Shown: positions 47,701 through 60,970 of the stretch, piece after piece
Numbering within the stretch: position 1 is the stretch's first letter
How the letters are laid out: every line of letters starts with the position of its first letter
Notes under the pieces: model-generated
What the model was told of the DNA's origin: nothing
Seen by the model: the letters and a program-made list of their open reading frames with translations, nothing else
The model's database searches: none
Origin: Eimeria necatrix
Taxonomy: Eukaryota > Apicomplexa > Conoidasida > Eucoccidiorida > Eimeriidae
Direction of reading: 5' to 3'
Assembly: GCF_000499385.1 (NCBI RefSeq)
Contig: NW_013651926.1
Coordinates: 15,001 to 79,000 of the forward strand
Length of the DNA stretch: 64,000 nucleotides
Position numbers and translations under genes: made by a program

Positions 47701-50700
47701 CCACACCGTCCGAGCCCGTGTGGCGAATTTGATCCCGCTTGCTGCTGCTGCTGTTGTTGCTCGGCCTGCTGCAAATCGGCGTCACCAGCCGTAAAACCCC
47801 AAGAGGACGATGCTGCCTTGCTCAGTTCTGCAGAGAGAGAAGAAAATGACGTTGTTTCCCGTTTCGTCTGCTGCTGCTGCGACGGAGACTCATCCAAGCC
47901 TAGGCTGCTGCTCCTGCTGCGCGGCATCAAATATGGGGCTGCCGCGTACAGCTGAGCAGTCACTGGGTTTTCTCGCTGCCACCTGCTGCGGCAGTACCGC
48001 CGCAGAAATGTATATACATCTCGCGGGTACAACCCATGGGGCTTGACATCAGCGACACCAGCAGATGGCGTCATCCCTTCTTCAGCGGGTTGGGGGCGTG
48101 CTCCCGGTGTTGCTGCTGTTGTATGCTGCTGATGCTGCTGCTGCTGCGGGCGCAATGCTGCCGCTTCGCGATCCTCTGGTGGTATCAGTACAGAAAGGGA
48201 TGGCAACAGCTGCGAGACAGCAATCTGCCGGTGCTCCATCTCCCGCTGCTCTGGCAGATGTAGCCACCAGAAAGCAATGATCGCGAAATACGAAACAACA
48301 GCAGACTCGGCAGCACAAATAATGCGGCCTGTTATGTAAGTGTCAAGCAAACCCAGTACTACCCTGAATGCGCTCAGGCACACAGCCAGTACCAGCATGC
48401 ACCCGCGCAAAAGTAATTGCCGCAGGCGGCTACCGAGGCTGCCACTGCCTCCTGTAGCAGGGAACAACAGCACCTCGTCACCTGCTATGTCTCCACCACT
48501 GCTGTGCCCCAGATCGGAGGCGCTTGATGCACCCCCGGCTGCTCTTGCTGACGGTACTGCTGCTGGTGCCTGATCCATCGTCTTCGTTCCAGTTGTGTTG
48601 CTGCTGCTGCTGCTGCTGCTCCGCCTCTGCCTCAGGATGCCCGCTAGCCAGAATCCTTGTTTCTGTGGATACGCGCTCCTGCAGGCGCTGGAGCGGTCTC
48701 CTGTCGAAGTATTAGCAGAATCACTATGGGCTTCTGTTCCTACTGGTTTCTGCATTGAGGGGAAAGCTGTTGCTCCGGCTGCTGCTGCTCCGGCTGCAGC
48801 AGGAGATTCTGCAGCAGCTAGCCGTTCATTCCGTCTCGCCTCCAACTTGCTCAGCTCAAAGCTGACAACAGACTTTGCTGCGGCAGTAAAATTCGTTGCC
48901 CCAAAGAGAAGGCAGCAGAATGCAAACAGCCTCCAGTAGTGAAACGGCAGAAAGGAAAGTAGCTGCAGTAGCAGTGAGAAGAGAAACCCATGCAGCAGCA
49001 GTAAAACAACAGACCCAAATGTCAACAAAGGATCTTCCCAGTTAAATGCATACTTCAGTTTGTCCAAAAATTGAGCTGTATACCCAAAGAAAAGCTGAAG
49101 ACAAAACATAGTGCCGCATCACACAACTCCCCAGTGGCAGCAGCAGCCGCAGAAATTGTTGCAGAAGCAAAGCAAGGGCGAGAATTGTCGAGGGAACATG
49201 GATGCTACAAGAGTAAAACGGGTGATACAGTACATCTAACAACGGCAAACGCCTCCGCCGCAGCAGCAGTCGCTGCGTACCTGTAGTACCGTTGATAGCT
49301 CGACGAGGTAATGAAGCTGCTGCGCTAGTAGAGGCTCTGCTTCATCATCTGCAAATATGGGCCACTCCTCCCCTCCATTGGGTCTGGAGTGTACGGACAC
49401 ACGAATTTTGCCGAAGGGGCTATGCACAATAGAGGCTCCCTCTTTTTCAGTCTCTTCGCCAGTGCCTACTGCTCCTGGTGCTGAACACGATGCTGCTGTT
49501 CCTGTTGCTGAAGGCGTTCCTGCCGCTGCTTCCGTTGGGGCTGTCCCAGATTCTCCGTCTTCAGTACCCAGTGACAGCAGGGGCCACAGACCCTGATTAG
49601 ACGAACGCTTAATGACTGGTTCTTGCGAGAACGAGTCCGCACGCTGAAGCCGCTCCAGGTGTCCTAATGAGATGCCGCTAGTGACTTCCTGTTCAGATGC
49701 AGTAGCGGAGCAGAATGCGTCCTTGCCTGCCATTTGCATTTGCTGATGCTGATGCTGTGGCACCTGCCAAACAGCGTGGCTTCTCAGGCCCGCAGGACAC
49801 TCAGTACTTTTTCCTTTCGATGCCATTCCGTCTGCGTACTGGGCTGGCGCAATTGCCGAAGTAGAAAACTCTGGTGCTGCAACGTTCCCAGAAGTGGTAA
49901 CTGCAGGTCCAGCAGATGCCACTGCCGTATGCGTGAAGTGGGCAGGGGATGGAAGCGATCGCGTGCTGCACTGCAGTACAGGTAAAGGTATGGCCCTCTC
50001 GTTTTTGAGCAAATGCTCATCAGAAAATCCCATGCCACCTCCCCCTTTGTTATTGCAACTACTACTTGGCAACAGAGAGCTGCTGTAGCATGGTGATGTG
50101 CTGTCTTTTTGCGTGTCTAAGTATTTGTAAGACAGGGAAACTACAGAAATACACAAGGCGACAGTACAAGGGATGTCTTGAGGTCTGGCAAGAACAATCG
50201 AAATGAACAAAAACAACCAAAAAAATCCAACAAATATCCAATCCGAAAGGGAGCTCCGCAGGTGTGAAGGCGCTGATTACACAGGACACACAGGACTGGA
50301 AACCAAGAAAAAAGTGGAGCCAAATGCGCCAAAAATCAAACCACTAAATACGTCAATGCCAAGTTAATGGTTCTCTAAGTGCGAACAGTTTGTATTCCTT
50401 GTCCTGCTGGTGCTGCAGCACCAGATACAGCTTGCACAAACAGCCGCAGTACCACAGAAAAATGTAACAGCAATCTTAGGGAAGTGGTGCGCGCAGCTAC
50501 CAGAGCTGAAAAAACTTCCAGTGTGTACACTGGCCTTCGTTAATGCGGGCAAGGCTGCTCGATTCCCATACTAGCACATGGTGAAAACACTCAAGATGTG
50601 CGTGCACTGTCTTTCGTGCACGCGGGAAACCGTGTCATACACTGAGCATTAGGATCTTGTGCTCAGGTGCAAGCACCGATTAAAACATGCACCATAGATG

Positions 50701-52872
50701 CGAACTGATGCGAAGATGCTTTGATACGTCTCGGTCTTTCTCGGGCTCTTGACAGGAAAACCCTAAGATCCCAATGAAGTGCGCCAAGCAACGAAACAAA
50801 TTTCCCTTGAACGATATACGCTTCAAGACCTGAACTCCCTTATCTCCACATGTTTCGTTAAGCGTGTATCCTTATGTTTTACGACTCTACATACAGGACT
50901 TACACCCAAGCTTGATGAACTTGGTGATCCATCTAGGCTCTGAGATGCTCCAATTTCTACATCGGATACCGAATGTTTGGACATAATGCGGCTCTGGAGA
51001 AGACGGCACAACCCAGATAGAAGAGGGTGGTAAACAAATTGACAGAAGAGAAGCTGCATAAGGAGGCCGAAGCCATTCGAAACGAATTTGCATGCGCAAA
51101 AAACCCAGAGAGGAGACCGGATTCTTCATGCCGTAGTCTTCGAAACCTAGGCAGATGAACACAATCATGCAAGTGGACGCTCTGAGGACAGAACCCTAGA
51201 CAGCATAGTCTCCATCCAAAAACTGAGCTCGATCGCCTTTGCGTTTTTGCTTTGCCATTCTATCTCGTTATGTTTCATTTCCTCTCTGCTCTGCTGCTAC
51301 TTGTCAGCTCCTCAAATTCAAATCCTATAACCGTAATCCTAGCCTTTTCCAAACTTTTAACTGACAAAAATAAACTGAAGAAGCTTTCACGCTATTCTGA
51401 GCCGTTCCAAACGTCTGACATGAATGTGACATGAGTGAATACTTTCCCCCACTCTGCATCTCACGCTACCCTGCTTTCCAGATTCCCCCCTGCTTCCCAT
51501 GTCAATTCACATGTGCAAATAATGCACGGTAAGCCAGCTGGCATTGTGACCTAATATTTACTTTACCTCGAACTGGCCTCAGATACTTTCTCTCTTGCTG
51601 CTTCTTGTTGTCGGGATATAGGTGAGCCCAAAACTCCCCCTCACTAACCCATCCAGAACCTGTCGCCCAGCACCGCCTCTGTTGCTGTCGCTCTCCTTGT
51701 TTCTGCACTGGAGCTACAGCGCGAAGAAAAGAGGACAAGGGTATAATGACGCGGCCATACAGTTGCCTCTCATCCAAACTTGGGAATGCGTCGGAAGGTG
51801 CAAGATCCGTTGAAGCTACAGACAACCCCTGCTGTTGCTGTTGCTCTTGTTGGCGTATGGGCCCAAAGTTGGAGTCGTCAGCCTGACTGTTAACGTGTTG
51901 CTGCAGTTGCTGCAGCAGCATTTCTTGCTGTTGCGGGGGCAGTCGGCCTGCTGCAGCAGCCGCAGACAGCCCTGAAACGTCTTCAAGTGGCGCATTCGCG
52001 CTGCTGCTGTTGCCACTGCTGTTTGCAGGGGTGGCAGCAACACCAGCTTCTCTGTGTGCCTTCAGTATGATTTGTCTGCAAGGTCGAATGCAAATGACTT
52101 CAAGTGAAATGTCGGTCCACAGATCCCTAACGGGAAACTCGAAGGAAGCGTCAAACGGTAATTCATTTACACAGTCGCTGCTGTTGTTGCTGCTGCTGCT
52201 AAGACGTACTGTACGACTCTGTTGCTGCTGGTTCTCCACCAGCGCACGCAACATCCAGGTTAGCTGCTGCTGGTGCTTCTCCCGTTGCAGCAGCAACGGG
52301 CTGCTTCGAACTCCCTCTGCACTGAAGAGCAGCAAACAGGCACCCGGAACTCGGATGAAGAGCCTGCCGACTCCATCGCGAGGAATGAAGGGTGGCAGCA
52401 GTGAGCCCTGACGCTGCTGCTGCTGCGGATGGGGATGGCCGGCCTGTGATGGCAATCCTTGAACGACGATGTTCTCCTCAGTGTTGCAGCCGCTGGGAAC
52501 CTTGCTACTACCGCCTCTGCTGCTGGAGCTTATGGCTCTCGGCGTATTTTGCAGTTTGTTGCCTGGCGCAGGGCGTCTCTGCATGTCCCTGTCGGCAGCA
52601 GCGGCAGCTGCTGCGACAGCTGCAGCAGCAGCAGCAGAGAGCGGTGGTGGCGGCGGAAATATCTCGTCGAAGGCCAAACAAGGAGCCACATTGGCCTGTC
52701 TGTAAAAGTACTTCGCATTGACCACTCGATTAACAAGACGGGAGACAGACCATTGTTGCATGTGCTGTAGATTTCTGAAGTGAACTTCCTGATTGTTCGT
52801 CACCGCATCCAACACTGAATCCATCACCTTCTCTCCCAACGCATTTATCTTCGCACTCAACCACCCCGACAT
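44790..52872 (-). CDS. Large C2-like multi-pass membrane protein, five exons (MCTP-like)
   Basis: Exons 52872-51567, 50140-49281, 49094-47300, 46651-46148, 45973-44790. Every junction is GT-AG and in phase, and the total is 5649 nt, 1882 residues. The N-terminus is MSGWLSAKINALGEKVMDSV. Residues about 165-445 look C2-like: GRLFIRVPGACLLLFSA, LWTDISLEVICIRPC, LYGRVIIPLSSFL and YLRPVRVSLSYKYL, the last spanning intron 1. Exon 3 opens with FLDKLKYAFNWEDPLLTFGS and two hydrophobic helices (about 746-768 and 771-793), resembling the C-terminal membrane anchor of MCTP/PRT_C proteins. A second hydrophobic pair lies at about 950-1003. Between and after these are Gln, Ser and Ala runs coded by CAG. 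The C-terminal 560 residues are mostly low complexity. A role in membrane contact or lipid/vesicle traffic is inferred. The Met at 49109 is internal intron sequence, not a start. It could instead be two genes, but phase continuity argues for one. Confidence 0.78.
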
Positions 52873-52988
52873 TTTCGCAATTAGATCTGAAAGAGGAGGG
52901 CTTGCAGCACGCTGTTGTGCAATAGCTGGGGCTCTGGTGCGAACAACCCAACAGTGGACAGTGACAAAGGAACAAAACCTTGCTCGCG
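52873..52988. promoter_or_regulatory. Short spacer upstream of the C2/TM gene, possible bidirectional promoter
   Basis: Only 116 bp separate the minus-strand ATG (52872) from an ATG of a possible plus-strand reading frame (52989). If the plus frame is real the spacer would be a divergent promoter; otherwise it is simply 5' UTR. No motif is recognised. Confidence 0.25.
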
Positions 52989-53471
52989 ATGGGCTTTAAA
53001 GACGATATACGATGCTCCCGATATGCAGATGCTGACGTTACCTCCGATAGTGTTAACGCTGCTACCACCATTTGTGCAGGGGAAGCTGATGTGCTGGCCG
53101 ATACAACCGATGCCCTTGCAAGCTCTGGGAAACTGGTGCTGATCCCCCCGCAGAAACTGCTGCTGCTGCTCGTTCTGCTGCCTTTATGTTGCTGGTGTTG
53201 CTGCCTCCTGCCTCCGCACTTGCGTAGGAGAAGCAGGCAGCCGTGCTGCTGCTTCGGGGCTGCTTTACCCAGGTTCGCACAGGTTAATTTTCAGCTCCCC
53301 AAGTGGTTAGTGACGCCGCATGCAAACACTGCAGCAACAGAGCAGCAGTTTGTGCAGCAGCAGCTGCGTCGAAGGGAGGAACGTCCTACACACCGCATCC
53401 GCACACGGAAGACGAAACAGCCCCGGGTTCTGCGACTTGGGTTCTGCGACTTAACGAAACGCTACCTGTAG
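52989..53471 (+). CDS. Possible small single-pass membrane protein (weak)
   Basis: An ATG in good context (GCGATGG) opens a 160-codon frame. The first 50 residues are mixed and gene-like (GFKDDIRCSRYADADVTSD, then AGEADVLADTTDALASSGK). A Leu/Cys-rich hydrophobic run follows (LLLLLVLLPLCCWCCCLL), then a very basic stretch and an Arg-rich tail. The hydrophobic run is coded by CTG repeats, which in this genome more often mark the antisense strand. I do not recognise a family. It may be an accident of repeat composition. Confidence 0.25.
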   Translation: MGFKDDIRCSRYADADVTSDSVNAATTICAGEADVLADTTDALASSGKLVLIPPQKLLLLLVLLPLCCWCCCLLPPHLRRRSRQPCCCFGAALPRFAQVNFQLPKWLVTPHANTAATEQQFVQQQLRRREERPTHRIRTRKTKQPRVLRLGFCDLTKRYL

Positions 53472-56400
53472 CGCCGCAGCTCACAGTGGCCCTTAAGAAA
53501 GCGCCCCCTGTCTCGTCATAGAAGCATCATGCTACTACAGCAGCTGTATTTGCTTGTGTAGGTGTCGCTGGTGATGATGTTGAGCGCGCCGTAGCAGTTG
53601 CTGCTGTGGCCTGTTTGCATGAAGGCCAATAACTCTCACGATTCACCTCTGTTCCATATGCTGCGAAGAAAAGCAAAACAAATTAATAAATATGCTGAAG
53701 GCATCAGGGCTCATTAGCCAGCACAGGCAGCAGCTCGAGGAGCAATAGCAGCCCCGCCACCGCTGCCGTCGCGCAACGGGGCCAACAAAATGTTAACGTT
53801 CTAACCGTTTCTAATCAAAAAAATCAATTCAAAAAACGCCCCAGCAGTTCATTCGATTAACAGAGTCAGAAAGAGGCAGAGAAGACGTCCGCATAAGGAC
53901 GAGACCCACTCTGCCCTGTACTGGACCACCAGTGGTGCACAAATCGGCAGTACATGCCTGCTTTTTAGCGATAAAATGCTAGTTCCAGCGATGGAATCAA
54001 CGCAAATTTGAAAGGGGGACCATAGACAAGCTGGATATGTTCCATTCGTTCATCCTCTATATTCGTTTTTCCCTGCCTGCGCAGGCACTGGGTGACCTTC
54101 AGGCATACACGGCTCGAACTGTTCTATTTACGCCAAACAATGTACTATTAGCGACACAAGAATAATTTAGAGATGAACTGACGGGGATGCCTTATCTAGA
54201 GTGCAGCGACAGGCTGCTATGGCGTTGGTTGCATCTCCACTTCTCGTCGGCAGAAAAACAGTGCCCCAGACATTCAGACCATAAAGTTACGTATCGCCTG
54301 GCAGGAGCAGCAGAATCAGCAGGAAAGACTGTGATACCTGCTGCTACTGTGCCTTGCATGCTCCTCTATTACAAGCCCTTACTACTTCAGCTGACCGCAT
54401 AAACTCATGTTGCTGCAAAAGGAAACGCCTCTGGCAAAAGAATTTGTTTACACATTAAGCTCAGTGCATTGTATATGCCTTATAGTACACTGAACATCCA
54501 CTTGAAGCACGCTGATTCGATACTGCTGTGAGACGTCACGCTTTCAGGAGTTAAAATCAACTCAGGCCGAGAGACGCAGAATTTACCAAAGCATAATATA
54601 CGTATTGCTTGCTTGAAAATCTCCTCCGCCACAACTCTAGGCCGCAGCGGGCACCCTGTGCTACTCCCAGGTCCTTTGATATCCTTGCATAGGCCCATCG
54701 GCGGGGCATTAATACAACCACTAATGAAGAGAAAAACCTTCCCTTTCATCCCCTCCGTATCGGCCATAACGAGTTCTCCACGTTTTAAACAAGTTGCTAG
54801 TTGGATGGGCATCCAGATTTACCGATCATGCAGGGACCCAGCCTTCCAAAGTGGCAGGCACCAGGAAACTATGGAGTATCCACCGCGCAATTCCTCTAGC
54901 ATGATGCGCAGCACGTCAAACTCCTCCTCTGCATCGCTGGCTGCTTCTGTTTCACCCATTACATACTCCTTCCCGTTTTATCCCACACTTAGGAGCATAG
55001 TCGGTCTTCTGACGGCAGCGAGAAGGTTGCGCTGCCGAAGTTGGCTTCGCTTCGCCTCTTGTAAGATCCTCCTGGAGTCAAATCATTTGATGATGTCCTC
55101 ACCCGAAGCACAGGGTATTTGGTTCGACTATGTTTCGGTCTTACGACGTCCTAACAGTACGCCTTGTATAGGGTGCTGTTCCCTTACAATAGCAATTTTT
55201 CGCCTTTACGGTTGCCTGAACAGTTACTTTCGTCCGTCTACGATGTGCTGCACCTCGTGCTTTTACTATACGATGTCATATTCCTCACTTAAACACTTTA
55301 TGGGCCGCCAACAGAGAAGGCTAACAGCTTTTCACAGCAACCTGGAACTACTCTAACAGCCACAGTTTTCCTAATGCGAAGGCCTTGCTTGTAGCTCTAC
55401 ACTGAGAACACTGAGGAACGTCTACTAGTATTTTTGAAGAATGCCATGAGTGCTTCGCGTTTTTGTTGCTGCCTTGTTGGTGACTTTCTGTATCGAACTA
55501 ACGTAATTCTTTGGTTTATATTTTTCTAATAAAGTACAGGCCTTTACAGGAACAACTTCCGCGACATGGATAAGTAGTAGTAGTGAGCATGCGCAGCAAC
55601 CACTGCTGTAATTGATACAGCTAATTCTGTTTGCCTATCAAGCACTCCGACAATCATGCCGCATGGCCTTTATTCGTTTCTCACCATTATGCTGCGCCTC
55701 GAGATCTATATTGGAACTGCTAACTGCATAGCTTTAACCCTAAAAGGTCGAAGGGCCGCTTCCGCTGGCTCCAACGAGCATTTTTCTCCTTGCCTATGCA
55801 GGAGTGCTCATTGGAGCCACACTGTGAATCCTTACCCCTCCCTATGACCCCAAAAGTTGCTTACCGGCACCAAAACTGACTCTCTAGAAATGCAATGACT
55901 CTACTTCCTTCCACGTTTTTGTTTCACAAAGCAGTTTTCTTACTGGCTCAGTCTGCTTACCTTATAGCAATCCCTGAAATGTAAAACTAAGTAAATACTT
56001 ACACACTAATTCTTACTGTCGAAACCATGCCGATGCTTCCTTCCAGTTTCAAAAAGTAGTGCTGCTCTTGCTGTCCCTCTTGAGCTACACGTACTGAATC
56101 ATTCATGTTGGGACGCCGGTGCAGGCCCGATCACAACATGTCAACTTCACTAAAATCGACAACGCTCACCTTTCGTATTACCGAAACAGCGTTACATTAG
56201 CGAATGCGCTCTAACTGGCCTCACGGCACCAACTGAGCGAAATCAAACTCCCTAACCTCATACAGTAGTGTCGAGGCGTCATAAAACTTGTCCAAGTAAG
56301 CCATCTATGATGGAATGCTTTTTCCAATGTCCACATAAACACATACACTAACCTGCGAACCTAAACACACACAGATAGTCAAGTCTTTAAAGAAAATGTA

Positions 56401-59400
56401 TATGTAATTACAACTCAATTTCCGCCAAAATTCATAGCAAACAGTGATATATGACGGCTGCTATCGGCCCTTACAGAGCTGTCCGTCTCCGTCCACTCCA
56501 ATATCCATCTTGCGCGAACAATGACGATGTGATGAGGAGCGCCCCGGCGGCCACACCGATTACACAAGTAGCAAAACGCTTATCGAAAAAATTTCCCGTT
56601 AATCAGTAATCTTCGCAATGCATTGATATCTTTGCTGTTCCACCGTGCAGTAGAGCACCAAAAACAAAAGAATTCCTCATTGCGTACCTGCTCCGCAACT
56701 GCTAAAAATACAGCTTTGCCGGACTAGTCAAATACCCTCTACCTACAACTACGCAGTGCCAACCACGCTTCCCTGATCGCCAATGCGGCGTCGCGATGCC
56801 TTTCCAACCTGGCTGCTTCCACTGGCTACATCTCTGTCTGCCTATCACCCTCTCCCGACTAAGGCTAACATTGAACTCCAGACACAGCTCTGCAGTTCCG
56901 TGAATTACCCATTCGCCATGCCGTGCAGCAGGAGGTCACGTTTCTGAATTCTACTGCGAGCGACCTCCGCGCGTCCATTCTACTGCGCACATTCAAATCT
57001 CCCTCATCGCAGCCTGGGGGCCAAAACCTGTTCTTCAACAAATTCAGAACACTAACCACCACTCCACACCCACACCAACCAACTCCTTCATTAGTCTTGA
57101 GAATCCAATGACGCCCTTGCTACGTCCCTGCCTACCCAATTAACCACAAACACTTCTTGCTCGCCTAATTCTACGCCCCTTTACGCCTCTCACACTACGC
57201 ACACTCCTCTTATGCTACACACACCCTCGCCCTGTCCTGCGACATCCTCAGGCCGCGATCCTTACCCTGATCCAATTTCTGCGCAGGACCTGCACACTAC
57301 AACCTACCACGACTCCCTGACTACCACCAATGTCTTTGTCCACCTACGTCTGACGCTCCACTACCAAAACCTGCAGTTTGGACGCTACACAAGAAGCGCC
57401 CCTCGGCTTGTTTACACTTTCTGCTGTTCGTCCCACTGAAAGTAGTTTCCTCGTCTGTTTTCCGGTTCGTCTTGCTCTGCGTGCTCCTTCCACTTGTGCC
57501 AGTTCTACTTCTCAATAAATTGTCAACGCGAATCCGCCGCCAACCACTCAGTGACTCTAGTCCTCACTCACAACAAACACCAACAAAGAGCGCGACGCGA
57601 AACACTGCAGCTAACGTGCCTACGCAAGTGCTTATTCGCTTCTGGCAGGCACATTCAGGACGAAACTTTATACTTAGGCCTTGGGTGTATCCACTTGCTT
57701 CACTGTTCCATGCTTTATCCTTGTTACCCATTCCTCCGTGCAACATCACTGCATCCTCATGGTTTGTCTGACTCGTCTTCGCGTACTCCGTAGCAGCTCC
57801 GCACTCTTCATGGCAGCATTTGTTCCCCTCAAACTCTGCAATATTGCTGGGTACGTCCGTGCCCTCTAAGGATTTCCCAGCCCTTGAACCCATATCCCGA
57901 GCCCCCTATAGCAGCGATGAAGAGAACTCCCTATATGAGCTCACCGTGCGCTGTCCCCACTGAATCACAGCATCGCCTTCGCAGCATCATTGCGCTTCTT
58001 CTCCGTAAGGCCATGCTTCAGTGTCGAGCACTGGAATAACATTCACACAGCGATGTCTGTAAGCCCACAGTTTGGTTCCTGCATTACTACAATGTGTGGC
58101 TGTGACCTGCTTCAGTGTGTGTGTCCCATTACACACGAGCTGTACTATCCATCCAGAAGCTGCAAATCGACTGCCCTATCTTTGTGCAAGCTCCATATGG
58201 TACCATGTATTTTCTGTGGTATACTGTCCTGGTATCACTCAACAGTCACACTGCTTCCGTCTCCGTTTGCTCTATCACTCACACTATCTCACTCGTCCAA
58301 ATGGCCATCTCGGCACTTTGCGCAGCAAGTGGTCATTTTCCGATCTACTCCGGATATCCAATTCGTCAATGCGCTATTACTGCCCTTACAGCCAAAGTCT
58401 GTGCTCCTCCTCTGTCCTTCAATCGTCTCCTACAAGCAATGAATCATGAAGTGTCGACTGTTGCGTAACAACAGCAACCGCTCCGTGAATTTATTGGAAA
58501 CCAATTCGTCAGCAACTAGTAATTCCACCATCATTGTTCAGCCCTGTGCCTGTACAAGACTTCCCCGAGCAGCACAGCCATACCCATACGCCGCATAACC
58601 GCACAATAACAGGATATCCAGAATATGCAGGTCTGTACTTTGTCGCTGCACATAAGTTGCAGCTTACATCTAACTCCAGGATCAGCCGTTCAACACTCAG
58701 CGATGCAGCGTAATCTACACCGACCATATAGCTATAATTCGATGTGGGGGCATCTTCCCTTCACTTGCTTCACGCAGAAACCGCCCTTCATTCATGCACC
58801 GTAGCCTTGCACTAACGATGCAGTGCTGCGTATACCTGAATCCGAGCCCTTAGCTGGCTGAGCTGGCTCCAGAAGTTCACTGAAGAATGCTACAATTCCT
58901 ACAAGAGAGTTACATGGAGCTTCAGTTGCTCTCAAGAAACGTTAATATCATTGGTACCGTCTGCCATAAGCCTGCTGGACACCAGACACCCCACACTTTG
59001 GGTCAACAATCGTGCATCACTGGCCTAACAAGTGTGCGCAACACATGCAAGAATCCACCTAGGTTACGCACTTCACCTGTGCCCCAAATCACTTTCCTGA
59101 TGCCCTACTCTTGCGGGCACCTTGCGCAGCCTCAACTGACGGCACCAATGCCCAACTATCATCTACAAGGCACCAAGATTTCTCCCTAAAAGGCACCAGA
59201 GGCTTGGTTAGTTGCCCGAGAAATCTCACTGTTTGCCTCTCTTGATGCCCTGCCTCACTTTCTTCCCCGCGCTAGACTCGCTAAGTCCGACTAGCTGTGG
59301 CACTTCCCGAAACTCATTTCCTTGAGAAAACTTTGACCGACATCTGTTCGCCCAATTCCGCCTTCCCTACTGTTTCCTTCCGCGTTAGCTCTACTACATC

Positions 59401-59692
59401 CAAATCGCCCTGGCCTGCACCTAGTTCTGTACGAGGTACTACCAAGCATCAATAGCTCTATTCAACAACGATTTTCCATGGACACACCCTGTAGGCTCCT
59501 TACTTTGCACCTTGCCACCGTGGTTCCCAGTTTCAATACACGATTCAGAAGCTGTGCAATGGGATACTTTACCTTGAAGTGCTTCCACTTCTCCTGTTGG
59601 CTCTTGATCGACTAGTCTCCGCGAGACACGTCATGACAACTGTGCGCAACTGAACGTGACAGTTGAACAAACAGCACTGTGGAGTGCCATCT

Positions 59693-59755
59693 TTGCAAAG
59701 ATGCATACCTCACTAGCGTAAGCAAGTATGGACTGTGAGGTATGCATCTTTGCAA
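59693..59755. repeat. Perfect 21-bp inverted repeat with 21-nt loop
   Basis: The left arm 59693-59713 (starting TTGCAAAGATGCATACC) is the exact reverse complement of 59735-59755, with 21 nt between. The arms contain the palindromes TTTGCAAA and ATGCAT. Such a hairpin may be a small inverted-repeat element or an RNA stem. No flanking target duplication was recognised. Confidence 0.9.
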
Positions 59756-60833
59756 CAGCACCTGTGCTCCGGTGTTTCCTCTCATAAAACTGTGAAGTGC
59801 CCTGTACGATACTCACAGGGAAAGCCTATTGCTTAACCCGAATCTTCTCTTGTCGCCAGACAAAACCTTTCGTCCCCTCCGGTTGCCTATGCCCTCCTGG
59901 ACTTTGAACATTGAGCCCCTACGGTTATGCATGCACTTCACCGTACCGTCCATGGCTTCGCTGAGTCACGATGCGCATTTAGTGCAAACCGTGTAAAGTC
60001 AAACTATTGCGGTATGCAAATCTTACCGCACCCTCAAAGTTGAATGCTAGACGGCTATATCCCTGGACGAAGCTCCCCATTTGCAGACAACATCTGTGCG
60101 CCATCAAACAGTAAACTCACCCTGTCCGCCCAAGCAGGTCTGAGGCCAGAACAGCTCTGATATCCTCCACTCCACTCGAAACTATCACCTCTTACTAGGA
60201 GGTATAAACTGAGCAGCATTTACCGCCTCACCTCTATAAAAACCGAACAGCCTTTATACCGGCTTTCATCTTGCCGCTGCGCAGCCTGAGCCCTAACTGA
60301 CCCCTCAGCACCTGCATGGCACTGGGAGCAGCATGCTTTAATCTCATCCGGCCTGGTCCTCGAACACTACCAACTACAAATAACGTCATTCCGTGACTGA
60401 TGTGTCTGCGGTGAATCTGCGGTTGAACTTCCCCCACCGCCTTACATTCTACGGATGCTACTTCATTACCACGTTATCGTTGGCATCCAGCAAGAACAAG
60501 CCAGCCTCCACGCCATTCTCTTCTGTCAATAAGCATGATTTCTACGTTCAGCACTGTGCAAACCACGCCTCGCGCCCTTCGGGGGGGACGGCTCTTCCTC
60601 TGGGTCACAAAACGGCAACTATAATTTGAAGCGAATAACCGTCCTCTAGGGCACCAAATACGTGTCTTCTTGCCTGTTTTGGGCCTTACAAATTCGCTGC
60701 ACACCTCACCAGGATATGCGACGGCACGAATCTACCTCACTCTCCGTCGAAAGAGACAGATACTGCACGTTGCGCCTATCCCCCTCATCCTGCGCCGACT
60801 CCAAGTTTCAAGCACCAACTGCCGTTTCGACTG

Positions 60834-60970
60834 AGCATGGCTGGCTGTTCGACGGCCGCAGCTGCACCGTAACGCTAGCTACAAAGGGAACTCCCCTTAT
60901 TCAGCATGACTGGCTGTTTGACGGCCGCAGATGCATCGTACGCTAGCTACAAAGGGCACTTCCCTTATTC
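60834..60970. repeat. 69-bp tandem duplication
   Basis: Two head-to-tail copies, 60834-60902 (69 nt) and 60903-60970 (68 nt), differ at several scattered bases. Shared blocks include GACGGCCGCAG and CGCTAGCTACAAAGGG. No coding role is evident. Confidence 0.88.

Noticed and set aside
47256..49109. 617-residue frame treated as a stand-alone gene starting at 49109
   Set aside because: The first five codons lie before a good acceptor (GTCTTCAG), and the exon joins in phase to the exon ending at 49281.
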